This document shows positions 54,717 to 63,099 of a DNA stretch of 63,242 nt, one piece after another. Every line of letters begins with the position of its first letter. The first letter of the stretch is position 1. Origin of the DNA: Phenylobacterium sp. (GTDB taxonomy: Bacteria; Pseudomonadota; Alphaproteobacteria; Caulobacterales; Caulobacteraceae); assembly GCF_030693625.1 (NCBI RefSeq), contig NZ_JAUYAF010000085.1, positions 1 to 63,242 of the forward strand, written 5' to 3'. The position numbers were made by a program, and so were the translations under genes. Under the pieces are notes generated by a model. That model searched no databases. It was not told where the DNA came from and was given only the letters and a program-made list of their open reading frames with translations.

Positions 54717-57700
54717 TCACGCCGCCCTCTTGGGGAGCGCCACACCGTCGTCCCGCAGCACCACGTAGATCGCCGGAATGACAAGGACGGTCAGCAGCGT
54801 GGAGGAGGCGAGACCAAACAGCAGCGAGATCGCCAGTCCCTGGAAGATGGGATCGGTGAGGATCACCGCCGCCCCGATCATGGCCGCCGCCGCGGTGAGC
54901 ACGATCGGTTTGAAGCGGATGGCGCCCGCCTCCAGCAGGACCTCACGCAACGGCCGCCCCTCAGTCTGGCTGTGGCGAATGAAGTCCACCAGCAGGATCG
55001 AGTTTCGCACGATGATGCCGGCCAGGGCGATGAAGCCGATCATCGAGGTGGCGGTGAACGGCGCCCGGAACAGGATGTGGCCGATGACGATGCCCACCAG
55101 GGTGAGCGGAATTGGCGTCAGGATAACCAACGGCAAGCGGAAGCTTTTGAATTGGGCGACCACCAGGACATAGATGCCCAGGATCGCGACCCCGAAGGCG
55201 CCGCCCATGTCGCGGAAGGTCACCCAGGTGATCTCCCACTCGCCATCCCACAGCAGGGTCGGCCGGCTCTCGTCGTCCGGCTGGCCATGCATGCGGATGT
55301 CCGGCTTGAGGCCGGGCTTCCAGTCCGCGGTCCTGAGCGCCTTGTCGACGGCCATCATGCCGTAGATGGGCGCCTCATAGGCGCCGGCGAGCTCACCCAT
55401 GATCATGTCCACGTCGCGCCCGTCCCGGCGGAAGATATGGGTCGAGCCCGGCTCGCTGGACGCTGTGGCGACCTCGCCCAACGAGACCAGGCGCCCGCCG
55501 CCCGGGCCTTGCGACACGGCCACCGGCATGGCGGCCAGGCCCTCACCCCAGCTGCGCGCCGCTTGCGGCAGGCGAACGGAAATCTCCAACGGATCGCGGC
55601 CTTCGCCCCGATGGGCGTAGCCGACCACCTGGCCGCCCAAAGCGGCGGCGACAGAATCGTAGACGTCCCGGTCGCTGACCTTCAGAGCTTCGAGCCGATC
55701 GCGGTCCGGGACCAGGCGCAGGCCAGGGCGGGGCTGGCCATAGCTGTCATCGATATCGACGATGTAGGGGACCGAGCGGAACGTGGCCTTCACCTGCTCT
55801 GCGACGGCGCGCCGGGTCTTGGCGTCCGGGCCATAGATTTCGGCCAGCAGAGTCGCCATGACCGGCGGCCCGGGGGGCGCTTCCACGACCTTGATCGCCG
55901 CACCGGCGGGCAGGGCCACCTTGGCCAGCTTCTGGCGCAGATCCAGCGCGATGGCGTGGCTTGAGCGGTGGCGCTCGCCCTTCTCGGCCAGGGCGACGGA
56001 AAGGTCGCCCATCTCGGGCTTGTTGCGCAGGTAGTAGTGACGCACCAGGCCGTTGAAGTTGAACGGCGAGGCGGTCCCCGCATAGGCGTCAATGGCGACG
56101 ACCTCCGGAAGGTCGCGCGCAATCATGGCCGCGTCGGCCAGAGCCCTCTGTGTCCCCTCCAGCGACGTGCCTTCCGGCATGTCGAGCACCACCTGAAGCT
56201 CCGACTTGTTGTCGAAGGGCAGCAGCTTCACCGTCACGGTCCTGGTCGCGAACATGGCGCAGGCGACGAGGGTGGCGAGACCGACCGCGATCAGGAAGGT
56301 CCAGGCCGACCTGCGGGTGGCGATCACCCGACCGGCGACCTCGCGGTAGAGCGCGCCAAGCCTGCCTTCATCGTGGTGTGCGTCGCCGGTCGCGAGAGTC
56401 TTGCGCGCGAAACGCACCATCAGCCAGGGCGCGATGACCACGGCGACGAAGAAGGAGAACACCATCGCCGCCGAGGCGTTGACCGGGATCGGCGCCATGT
56501 AAGGGCCCATCAGCCCGGAGACGAACAACATCGGCAGCAGGGCGGTGACGACGGTCAAGGTGGCGACCACGGTCGGATTGCCGACCTCGGCCACCGCGTC
56601 CACCGCGGCGTCGACCCGGCTTCTGCCGTCCGCCATGGCCCAGTGGCGTGCGATGTTCTCGATCATGACGATGGCGTCGTCGACGAGGATGCCGATCGAG
56701 AAGATCAGGGCGAACAGGCTGACGCGGTTGATCGTGTAGCCGAGCAGGTTGGAGGCGAAGAGCGTCAGCAGGATGGTGGTCGGAATGACCACGGCGGTGA
56801 CCCCGGCTTCGCGCCAGCCGATGGCGAAGCCGATCAGGATGACGATCGACACCGTCGCCAGTCCAAGATGGAACAAGAGCTCGTTGGCCTTCTCGTTGGC
56901 CGTCGCGCCATAGTCGCGGGTCACAGCCACGCTCAGGCTGTCGGGCAACAAGGACCCCTTCAGGGCTTCAACCCGCGCCAGCACGGCCTGCGAAACCACC
57001 ACGGCGTTGGAGCCCTTGCGCTTGGCGATAGCCAGGCTGACGGCCGGCGCCTCGCTCCAACTCCCCCCGTCGCGCGCATAGCGCCAGGCGCGCGCCTGAT
57101 CTTCGCGCGGCGCCTCGATGACCTGGGCGACATCGCGGACATAGACGCTCTCGCCCTTGGTGGAGGGCAGGGCAAGCAGACCGATCTGGGTTGCGTTGGC
57201 GAGGGTTCGCCCGGCCGTCACGTCGACAGCCTCCCCGCCGTTGCGCACCTGACCGGCCGGGAAGGCGCGGTTGGCCTGGCGGATCGTGTCCATCAGCGCG
57301 CCCAGCGACACGCCGTGCTGCGCCAGCCTGGCCGGATCGGGCTCGACGCGGATCTCCTGCGGACGGCCACCGACAATGAAGGTCAGGCCGACATTGTCGA
57401 CCTTGGCGACCTCTGTCCGCAGTTTGCTGGCCAGTTCATGGAGCGCCTGGTCGGTCCATTGGCCGGCGGCGCCCGGCTTGGGCGACAGGGTCAGCACCAG
57501 ACTGGGCACGTCATTGATGCCGCGGGTCTGGATAAGCGGCTCGGCGATGCCGGCCGGGATGCGATCGTAGTTGGCGCGGATCTTCTCGTGGATGCGCACC
57601 GCCGCGGCGTCCGGGTCGGTCCCGACGTCGAAGCGCGCGGTGACCATGATCTGGTTATCGTCGGCGAAGGTGTAGACGTGCTCGACGCCGGTCACGCTCT

Positions 57701-57929
57701 TGACGATGGTCTCCAGCGGTTTGCCGACCAGCTCCACGGCGTCCGGCGCCCGCAGGCCAGGCGCGGCGACCATGATGTCGACCATGGGCACGCTGATCTG
57801 CGGCTCCTCCTCGCGGGGGATCGAAACGAGGGCCAGCAGGCCGACGGCGATCGCCGCCAGCAGGAAGAGCGGTGTCAGGGGCGAGCCGATGGTCGCCTTG
57901 GTCAATCGTCCGGAGATGCCGAGGTTCAT
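54717..57929 (-). CDS. RND efflux pump inner-membrane subunit
   Basis: A 1070-residue resistance-nodulation-division permease. Seen: N-terminal helix and periplasmic PREEEPQISVPMVDIMV, transmembrane helix 4 with FSIGILVDDAIVMIENIARH (the Asp pair of the proton relay), the internal repeat of the second half, and the last helices (VRNSILLVDFIRHSQ near residue 970). The family is HAE-1/AcrB-like rather than a CzcA metal pump by this motif, but the substrate is not readable. Overlaps the adaptor by four bases. TolC and the sulfide enzymes are on the divergent arm. Confidence 0.93.
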   Translation of the reverse strand: MNLGISGRLTKATIGSPLTPLFLLAAIAVGLLALVSIPREEEPQISVPMVDIMVAAPGLRAPDAVELVGKPLETIVKSVTGVEHVYTFADDNQIMVTARFDVGTDPDAAAVRIHEKIRANYDRIPAGIAEPLIQTRGINDVPSLVLTLSPKPGAAGQWTDQALHELASKLRTEVAKVDNVGLTFIVGGRPQEIRVEPDPARLAQHGVSLGALMDTIRQANRAFPAGQVRNGGEAVDVTAGRTLANATQIGLLALPSTKGESVYVRDVAQVIEAPREDQARAWRYARDGGSWSEAPAVSLAIAKRKGSNAVVVSQAVLARVEALKGSLLPDSLSVAVTRDYGATANEKANELLFHLGLATVSIVILIGFAIGWREAGVTAVVIPTTILLTLFASNLLGYTINRVSLFALIFSIGILVDDAIVMIENIARHWAMADGRSRVDAAVDAVAEVGNPTVVATLTVVTALLPMLFVSGLMGPYMAPIPVNASAAMVFSFFVAVVIAPWLMVRFARKTLATGDAHHDEGRLGALYREVAGRVIATRRSAWTFLIAVGLATLVACAMFATRTVTVKLLPFDNKSELQVVLDMPEGTSLEGTQRALADAAMIARDLPEVVAIDAYAGTASPFNFNGLVRHYYLRNKPEMGDLSVALAEKGERHRSSHAIALDLRQKLAKVALPAGAAIKVVEAPPGPPVMATLLAEIYGPDAKTRRAVAEQVKATFRSVPYIVDIDDSYGQPRPGLRLVPDRDRLEALKVSDRDVYDSVAAALGGQVVGYAHRGEGRDPLEISVRLPQAARSWGEGLAAMPVAVSQGPGGGRLVSLGEVATASSEPGSTHIFRRDGRDVDMIMGELAGAYEAPIYGMMAVDKALRTADWKPGLKPDIRMHGQPDDESRPTLLWDGEWEITWVTFRDMGGAFGVAILGIYVLVVAQFKSFRLPLVILTPIPLTLVGIVIGHILFRAPFTATSMIGFIALAGIIVRNSILLVDFIRHSQTEGRPLREVLLEAGAIRFKPIVLTAAAAMIGAAVILTDPIFQGLAISLLFGLASSTLLTVLVIPAIYVVLRDDGVALPKRAA

Positions 57930-58957
57930 TGGGCGCTTCCGGCGGGGGTCAGGACGTCGCCGGCCCGAAGACCCGACAGCACTTCGACCGTGTCGGCCGC
58001 AGGGCCAGCCGTGGTTTGAACAGGCGTTTCCGAGATCGTGTTATCCGCGCGGACCAGCCTCGCATAATCGACGCCAAATCGCGTGACGACATAGCGGCGC
58101 GGAACGATCAAGGCTTGGCGCGAACCAATCTGGATCTGGGCGCGCACGCGCTGACCGATCAGGTCCTGCGGCAGGCCAGGGGCGGAGACGTCGGCGGTGA
58201 CCTGTCCGCCCGTGACCGAGGGATAGACTTGGGTGATCGCGCCTCGCGTTGCGACGCCGCGCAGGTCCTCGGCCGCCAGCTGGACGACGTCGCCGACCTT
58301 GAGCGCGCGGGCTTGGCCCTCTGGCAATTCGATGCGTACGACCATCGGACCCGCCGTGATCTTGGCCAGAGTCTGGCCCGGCATCACCACCGAGCCGACC
58401 GGCACGTCGGCGACCAGAACACGGCCGGCGGCGGGCGCAAGGATCGAGCCTTGGGCGCCGAGTTCCGCGCTCGCGCCCCGCTGCGCGCGCGCCGCCGCAA
58501 GATTGGCGTTGGCGGCCTTTGCTTGAGCCTCGACCTGGTCAAGGCGGGCCTTGGCGTAGACGCCATGGGAGAAGAGGTCGCGCGTGCGACCCAGGTCCGC
58601 GTTGGCGCGCGCGGCCTCGGCGGAGGCGGCCGTGACCTGGGCGTCGAAGGCCCCGGTCTGCAGGGCAAGGCGGTCGTCTTTCACCCGTCCAATGACCTGG
58701 CCCTGCCGGACCAGGTCACCTTCCTTGACGGTCAAGCTGACCAGCACGCCGGAAATTCGAGCGCGGGCCTCGGCCATGTCGCGGGTGGTCAGGGTCCCGG
58801 GCACGGGTTTGAGGTCAGGGACCGTCTGGGCCCGCAGGATCAGGCGTCCCGCTGTCGGCGCGGTCTGCGCCGCAGGGACGATCGGCTTGGACTCACCGCA
58901 GGCGCCCAGCAGCAAGGTCGCGCCAAGGGCGCTGATCAGATACGGCCGCGACGCCAT
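57926..58957 (-). CDS. RND periplasmic adaptor (membrane fusion) lipoprotein
   Basis: A 343-residue adaptor: lipobox LLGAC with Cys20, beta-barrel/lipoyl hairpins (GVLVSLTVKEGDLVRQGQVIG, about residues 70-92, and ILAPAAGRVLVADVPVGSVV), a short coiled coil (about 95-150, with Ala/Arg heptads), and a C-terminal membrane-proximal part. It links the RND pump to an outer-membrane channel. Start 58957 is the lipoprotein start. Pump and adaptor overlap by four bases and belong together; the TolC-like channel is 2.5 kb away on the other strand. Confidence 0.92.
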   Translation of the reverse strand: MASRPYLISALGATLLLGACGESKPIVPAAQTAPTAGRLILRAQTVPDLKPVPGTLTTRDMAEARARISGVLVSLTVKEGDLVRQGQVIGRVKDDRLALQTGAFDAQVTAASAEAARANADLGRTRDLFSHGVYAKARLDQVEAQAKAANANLAAARAQRGASAELGAQGSILAPAAGRVLVADVPVGSVVMPGQTLAKITAGPMVVRIELPEGQARALKVGDVVQLAAEDLRGVATRGAITQVYPSVTGGQVTADVSAPGLPQDLIGQRVRAQIQIGSRQALIVPRRYVVTRFGVDYARLVRADNTISETPVQTTAGPAADTVEVLSGLRAGDVLTPAGSAQ

Positions 58958-58990
58958 GGTTCGCCTCCCTGTGTGTTGTGTGGCTTAGGA

Positions 58991-59320
58991 TCAGCCGCCG
59001 ACGGTCGGAAGACCAGCGGCCTTCCAGGCCGCAAGGCCGCCGCCCAGATGGGTTTCAATGGCCTGATTGGCCTTGCGGCACTTGTCGACGGCCATGGCCG
59101 AGCGTTTGCCGCCGGCGCACTGCAGGACAATCGTCTTGCCCGCTGCATCAGGCAGTGCAGCCGGATTGAAGGTCGATAGCGGCACGTTGAGCGCGCCGGC
59201 GATCTGCTCGGCGGCGAACTCGTCGGGCTCGCGGACGTCGATCAACAGAATCTCTTGGGCGTCGAGGCCGGCCTTCACCTGGGCGGGGGTGAGATCCTGG
59301 GTCTTGGGGGCGCTAAACAT
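58991..59320 (-). CDS. Single-domain rhodanese
   Basis: A 109-residue sulfurtransferase: LLIDVREPDEF at about residues 25-35, the active-site loop CAGGKRS with nucleophile Cys68, and HLGGGLAAWKAAGLP near the end. It forms a Cys-persulfide and passes sulfane sulfur to an acceptor such as thiosulfate or glutathione; here it is a partner for SQR. It lies 33 bases before the RND adaptor and 11 bases after the ArsR(2) stop, so all are one leftward unit. Confidence 0.93.
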   Translation of the reverse strand: MFSAPKTQDLTPAQVKAGLDAQEILLIDVREPDEFAAEQIAGALNVPLSTFNPAALPDAAGKTIVLQCAGGKRSAMAVDKCRKANQAIETHLGGGLAAWKAAGLPTVGG

Positions 59321-59331
59321 GGGCGGGATCC

Positions 59332-59652
59332 TTAGGGTTGGGGGCGATCGGGGATCGTGCAGAAGAGACTCGAGAGGGTTTCGACCAGGGCGCGGGCCTG
59401 ACCGCTCTGCAGGCCATAGTAGATGGTCTGGCCATCGCGCCGGGCGGCCACCACGCCATCGCGGCGCAGCAGGCCCAGATGCTGTGAGGCCAGGGTCTCA
59501 CGCACCCCCAGCCGTTGGGCGAGGGCGCCCACCGACTGCTCACCATCGATCAGCGAGCAGACGATCATCAGCCGGTGCGGATTGGCCAGCGCCTTGAGCA
59601 AGGCGCAGGCGTCGTCCGCGGAGGCCATCATCATCGGGACGTCAAAATTCAT
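59332..59652 (-). CDS. ArsR-family SqrR/BigR-like persulfide sensor (2)
   Basis: A 106-residue winged-helix repressor: LANPHRLMIVCSLIDGEQSVG with Cys32, HTH ETLASQHLGLLRRDGVVAAR, wing QTIYYGLQSG, and Cys98 (LSSLFCTIP) in the last helix. The 66-residue gap between Cys32 and Cys98 equals that of R. capsulatus SqrR (41 and 107) and X. fastidiosa BigR (42 and 108), which lose DNA when persulfide joins the two. An extra Cys16 exists. It should repress both divergent arms. The ATG at 59650-59652 is used. Confidence 0.9.
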   Translation of the reverse strand: MNFDVPMMMASADDACALLKALANPHRLMIVCSLIDGEQSVGALAQRLGVRETLASQHLGLLRRDGVVAARRDGQTIYYGLQSGQARALVETLSSLFCTIPDRPQP

Positions 59653-59660
59653 AGTTGCGT

Positions 59661-59680
59661 ATATGCGACTATTCACATAT
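59661..59680. promoter_or_regulatory. ATATG-N10-CATAT dyad between ArsR(2) and SQR
   Basis: ATATG (59661-59665), ten bases, CATAT (59676-59680): perfect 5-bp inverted ends in the 155-base divergent gap between the persulfide-sensor gene and sqr. Nine bases upstream of the ArsR(2) start, and AT-rich. It resembles a SqrR/BigR-type operator. Confidence 0.6.
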
Positions 59681-59807
59681 TCCGTCAAGCGATCGAGTTC
59701 ACATCCTAGGTCCGGCCACGACGCGGGGGTGTGATGAATGTCAAAGTCAATCGTCCCGGTTGAGCGGACCCTGCCCTGGTCATCGACCGTCTCTGGAGGA
59801 AATCCGA

Positions 59808-61088
59808 ATGGCCAAGCCACGCATTGTCATCCTGGGCGCCGGACTGGGCGGCGCGATCGCGGCCTTCGAGGTCAAGGACGCGGTCGGCGACAGGGCCGAG
59901 GTCAGCGTGGTGTCGCAGGGCGACACCTTCCACTTCGTCCCCTCCAATCCCTGGGTGGCGGTCCACTGGCGTAAGCGCGACGCCATCGAGGTCAAGCTGC
60001 CACCGGTGTTCAAGAAGAAGGGCGTGAGCTTCTCCGGCGTCGGCGCCAAGCGGGTCGATCCCCGCGCCAACCAGGTCGAACTCAACGATGGCGTGGTGGT
60101 CGACTACGACTATCTGGTCATCGCCACCGGCCCGGAACTGGCCTTCGACGAGATTCCCGGCCTTGGCCCGCACGACGGGTTCACCCAGTCGATCTGCCAT
60201 GTCGATCATGCTGTCGCGGCAAGCCAGGCCTTCGACCGTTTCGTGGAAAACCCCGGCCCGATCATCGTGGGCGCGGCGCAGGGCGCCTCATGCTTTGGTC
60301 CCGCCTACGAATTCGCGATGATCCTCGACACCGAGCTGAAGCGCCGGAAGATCCGCGACAAGGTGCCGATGACCTTCGTCACCTCCGAACCCTATATCGG
60401 CCACCTGGGCCTGGATGGCGTCGGTGACACCAAGGGCCTGCTCGAGAGCGAGATGCGCAACCGGCACATCAAATGGGTCACCAACGCCAAGGTGACGTCT
60501 GTCGAGCCCGGGCTGATGCACGTCGAGGAGATCGCCGAGGACGGATCGGTCAAGGCCACCCACGACCTGCCCTTCACTTTTTCCATGATGCTGCCGGCGT
60601 TCCGTGGCGTGGCCGCGGTGCGCGGGATCGACGGCCTGACCAATCCGCGCGGCTTCATCGTTGTCGACAGGCACCAGCGCAACCCAACCTTCCCCAATGT
60701 CTTCGCGCTCGGGGTCTGCGTGGCCATCGCGCCGACGGGAAAGACCCCGGTTCCGGTTGGCGTGCCCAAGACCGGCTTCATGATCGAGAGCATGGTGACC
60801 GCCATCGCCAAGAACCTGGGTCAGATCCTGGACGGGCAGGCGGCCACCAACGAGGCGACCTGGAACGCCTTCTGCCTGGCCGATTTCGGGGATGGCGGAG
60901 TCGCGTTCGTCGCCCAGCCGCAGATCCCGCCGCGCAACGTCAACTGGGCGGCGGAGGGCAAGTGGGTCCACTTGGCCAAGGTCGCCTTCGAAAAATACTT
61001 CCTGAGCAAGATCAAGCGCGGCGAGAGCGAGCCCTTCTACGAAAAGCTCGCCCTCGATGCGATGGGCCTGCGCAAGATCAAGAGCTAG
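59808..61088 (+). CDS. sqr: Sulfide:quinone oxidoreductase
   Basis: A 426-residue FAD enzyme that oxidises sulfide at the membrane, passing electrons to quinone. Seen: VILGAGLGGAIAAFEVKD (residues 7-24) and VIATGPELAF for the two nucleotide sites. Cysteines at 130, 162 and 356 (also 304) match the spacing of the three redox cysteines of A. ferrooxidans SQR (128, 160, 356, known). PQIPPRN and C-terminal basic stretches fit membrane binding. The ATG at 59808 has GGAGGAAAT upstream. It faces the persulfide-sensor gene and begins the rightward arm. A related flavocytochrome subunit is less likely. Confidence 0.88.
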   Translation: MAKPRIVILGAGLGGAIAAFEVKDAVGDRAEVSVVSQGDTFHFVPSNPWVAVHWRKRDAIEVKLPPVFKKKGVSFSGVGAKRVDPRANQVELNDGVVVDYDYLVIATGPELAFDEIPGLGPHDGFTQSICHVDHAVAASQAFDRFVENPGPIIVGAAQGASCFGPAYEFAMILDTELKRRKIRDKVPMTFVTSEPYIGHLGLDGVGDTKGLLESEMRNRHIKWVTNAKVTSVEPGLMHVEEIAEDGSVKATHDLPFTFSMMLPAFRGVAAVRGIDGLTNPRGFIVVDRHQRNPTFPNVFALGVCVAIAPTGKTPVPVGVPKTGFMIESMVTAIAKNLGQILDGQAATNEATWNAFCLADFGDGGVAFVAQPQIPPRNVNWAAEGKWVHLAKVAFEKYFLSKIKRGESEPFYEKLALDAMGLRKIKS

Positions 61089-61091
61089 GCC

Positions 61092-61163
61092 ATGCGCCAG
61101 TTCGTGTGTCCCGCCTGCGGCATGGCCAATCGCGCGCCCGACGCCGCGTCGCTAGCGCAATGA
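61092..61163 (+). pseudogene. 23-residue ORF resembling a thioredoxin TrxC N-terminus
   Basis: ATG at 61092, three bases after the sqr stop; MRQFVCPACGMANRAP then a short tail to TGA. The CPACG zinc-knuckle followed by NRAP is how thioredoxin-2 (TrxC) proteins begin, but the second CxxC and the thioredoxin domain are missing. Probably the remnant of a trxC-like gene; a genuine leader microprotein is the alternative. It overlaps the next tiny ORF by four bases. Confidence 0.45.
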
Positions 61164-61237
61164 GCGCAAGCCAAATCGTCGCCTGGACGCGCCAGGCCCT
61201 GGCCGAAGTCCGGCCGATCTCAGGAGCTCGATCATGA
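61160..61237 (+). pseudogene. 25-residue ORF between sqr and DUF2892
   Basis: MSASQIVAWTRQALAEVRPI... ends in TGA at 61235-61237, overlapping the ORFs on both sides by four bases (ATGA), as in translational coupling. An AGGAG (61212-61216) within it serves the DUF2892 start. It may be the start of a lost rhodanese or other gene. Whether it makes a protein is unknown. Confidence 0.35.
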
Positions 61238-61437
61238 CCCTCGACCGTATGGTTTTTGTCTTCGCCGGCGCCATGGTGCTGCTGAGCATCGCCCTGGCCC
61301 ACTATGTCCATCCCTGGTGGATCGGCCTGGCCATCTTCGCTGGCTTGAACATGATCCAGGCCGCCTTCACCGGCTTTTGTCCGGCCGCGATGGTGTTCAA
61401 GAAGCTGGGCGCCAGGCCGGGGCCCGCTTTCCGATGA
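61234..61437 (+). CDS. DUF2892 small membrane protein
   Basis: A 67-residue inner-membrane protein with two helices (MVFVFAGAMVLLSIALAHYV and WWIGLAIFAGLNMIQAAF, about residues 6-47) and FCPAAMVFKKLG at the end with one Cys. DUF2892 is the membrane part of rhodaneses such as YgaP and is common near sulfide genes (known). The ATG at 61234 is preceded by AGGAG. The stop overlaps the TolC start by four bases. Confidence 0.85.
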   Translation: MTLDRMVFVFAGAMVLLSIALAHYVHPWWIGLAIFAGLNMIQAAFTGFCPAAMVFKKLGARPGPAFR

Positions 61438-62705
61438 TCTTGAGGCGCACGGGTCTTGTCCTTGTCCTTGGTCTGACTGCAGGCCTGGCGGCTCCGCACA
61501 GCGCCCTGGCGCTTTCGCTTGCGGAGGCGATAGCGCGCGCGCAGAACACCAATCCCGGCCTGGCCCAAAGTCGCGCCCAGTCTGACGTCGCTGACGCCCG
61601 ACTGGCCGAAGCGAGGGCAGGGCGGCTGCCCAGTCTCATCCTGTCCGGCGAAGCCGGCGAGGGGCGCACCGATCTGGGCGGCTTCTTCGGCTTTGGCCGC
61701 AGCGATGTCTCGCCCCGCGCCGCGGCCCTGCAGCTTAGCCAGCCGTTGTTCACCGGCGGGGCGGTCAGCGCCGCAATCGCGCGCGCGCGGGCCGGCCGCG
61801 ACGCCACCCTGGCCCAGGTGGGCGGCGCCAAGGCCCTGCTCGCCGCTCAGGCGGCCGAGGCCTATGTCGCCGTCCTGAGCGCTCGGGAAATTCTAGGTCT
61901 CAATGAGGCCCAGGTCCGGCAAATGGGGGAGATCGCCCGTCAGGCGGAGCTGCGCTTCAAGGGGGGTGAGACCGCCAGGACCGATGTCGCCCAGGCTCGG
62001 GCGCGGCTGGCGGGAGCCCGCGCCGGACTGGCGCGCGCGCAAGGCGATCTCGCCCGTGCTCACGCGCACTTCGTGTCGGTGGTCGGGGCTGAGCCGGAGG
62101 GCTTGGAGCCGCTCGCATCACCGCCGGACATCCCGACGTCCCTGGATGAGGCCATGGCGCTCGCCCTCAAATCCAATCCAACCTTGCTGGCGGCCCAGGC
62201 GCAGGCCCGCGCGGCGCAGGCCGGGGTGCGATACGCCCAGGCTGAAAGATTTCCGAGCTTGGCGTTGACTGCGACCGCCAGCAGCGCTCGCGACCAATTC
62301 CTCCCCGGATATCAGGCCGACGGCGTCACGGTCGGGGTTCAGGGACGGTGGACCCTTTTTGCCGGCGGCGCCATCAACGGCCGTGTTGGGGCCGCGCGCG
62401 CGGGCGCGCGGGGCGCTCAGTTCGGCGTGGTTGCGGCGCAGGCCCAGGTGCGCGAGGCCGTGGTCGGCGCCTGGGCGGACATCGGGACCGCCCGCGCGGT
62501 GGCCGACGCGGCGAGCGATCAAGCGGCTGCGGCCGAGGCCGCCCTCGAAAGTGTCCGTCACGAGGTGCGTGTCGGTCAGAAGCCGACCCTGGACCAGCTC
62601 GACGCGGAGCGTGAAGTCTTGGCCGCGCGCAGCGCGGTGATCGCTGCCCGTGGAGAAGCCATTGTCGCTTCCTATCGCCTGGACGCCCTGCTGCAGGGTG
62701 GCTGA
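61434..62705 (+). CDS. TolC-family outer-membrane efflux channel
   Basis: A 423-residue outer-membrane factor: signal peptide about 1-26, two long Ala/Arg-rich helical repeats (QNTNPGLAQSRAQSDVADAR; KSNPTLLAAQAQARAAQAG) with the LSQPLFTGGAV and GRWTLFAGGAI strand pairs of the trimer barrel. It is the likely exit channel of the RND pump and adaptor encoded on the divergent arm, giving a full tripartite pump in the island. Start overlaps the DUF2892 stop by four bases. Confidence 0.92.
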   Translation: MILRRTGLVLVLGLTAGLAAPHSALALSLAEAIARAQNTNPGLAQSRAQSDVADARLAEARAGRLPSLILSGEAGEGRTDLGGFFGFGRSDVSPRAAALQLSQPLFTGGAVSAAIARARAGRDATLAQVGGAKALLAAQAAEAYVAVLSAREILGLNEAQVRQMGEIARQAELRFKGGETARTDVAQARARLAGARAGLARAQGDLARAHAHFVSVVGAEPEGLEPLASPPDIPTSLDEAMALALKSNPTLLAAQAQARAAQAGVRYAQAERFPSLALTATASSARDQFLPGYQADGVTVGVQGRWTLFAGGAINGRVGAARAGARGAQFGVVAAQAQVREAVVGAWADIGTARAVADAASDQAAAAEAALESVRHEVRVGQKPTLDQLDAEREVLAARSAVIAARGEAIVASYRLDALLQGG

Positions 62706-63099
62706 TCGGCCTGCGCCGAGGGAGTTGATGCTTACGCTCGCCAACCCGCACCGGGTGGACATTCCTACGCCTTGAGCGCGGGTGAACGAACGTGGACGAC
62801 GAAGTCCTGGTCAGGGTGCAGGCCTGACGGCGCCTCCTGACCGCTTATCGACGCTCTCCGAAAAGCCCTTCCTGAACCTCTCAGACATGACTCCTGTCGG
62901 GCCGCCTTGTGCGGCGCCTAGACAACACTCGTATCGGTCGGGAGCTTCGCAACAAACCTGTCATCAATCCGTCCGGTCTCTGTCACGGGCCGTCCCTAGA
63001 ACCGCGACCGGGCAGGCGGGTGATTTTGGTCCCTCAAGCGTGGCTTGGGACTTTGATCGTGACTCCGCATGCGCCGATGAAAACACGGTGGTGGAGAGC
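62706..63099. other. 394-base intergenic region after the TolC gene
   Basis: No coding gene, tRNA, long inverted repeat or clear terminator seen. It must hold the end of the sqr-TolC transcript and the promoter of the lipoprotein gene at 63100. Confidence 0.4.

Noticed and set aside
55968..58019. A 683-codon open frame antisense to the RND pump gene
   Set aside because: The RND motifs are clear on the minus strand; the antisense frame is His/Asp/Gly-rich with no motif.
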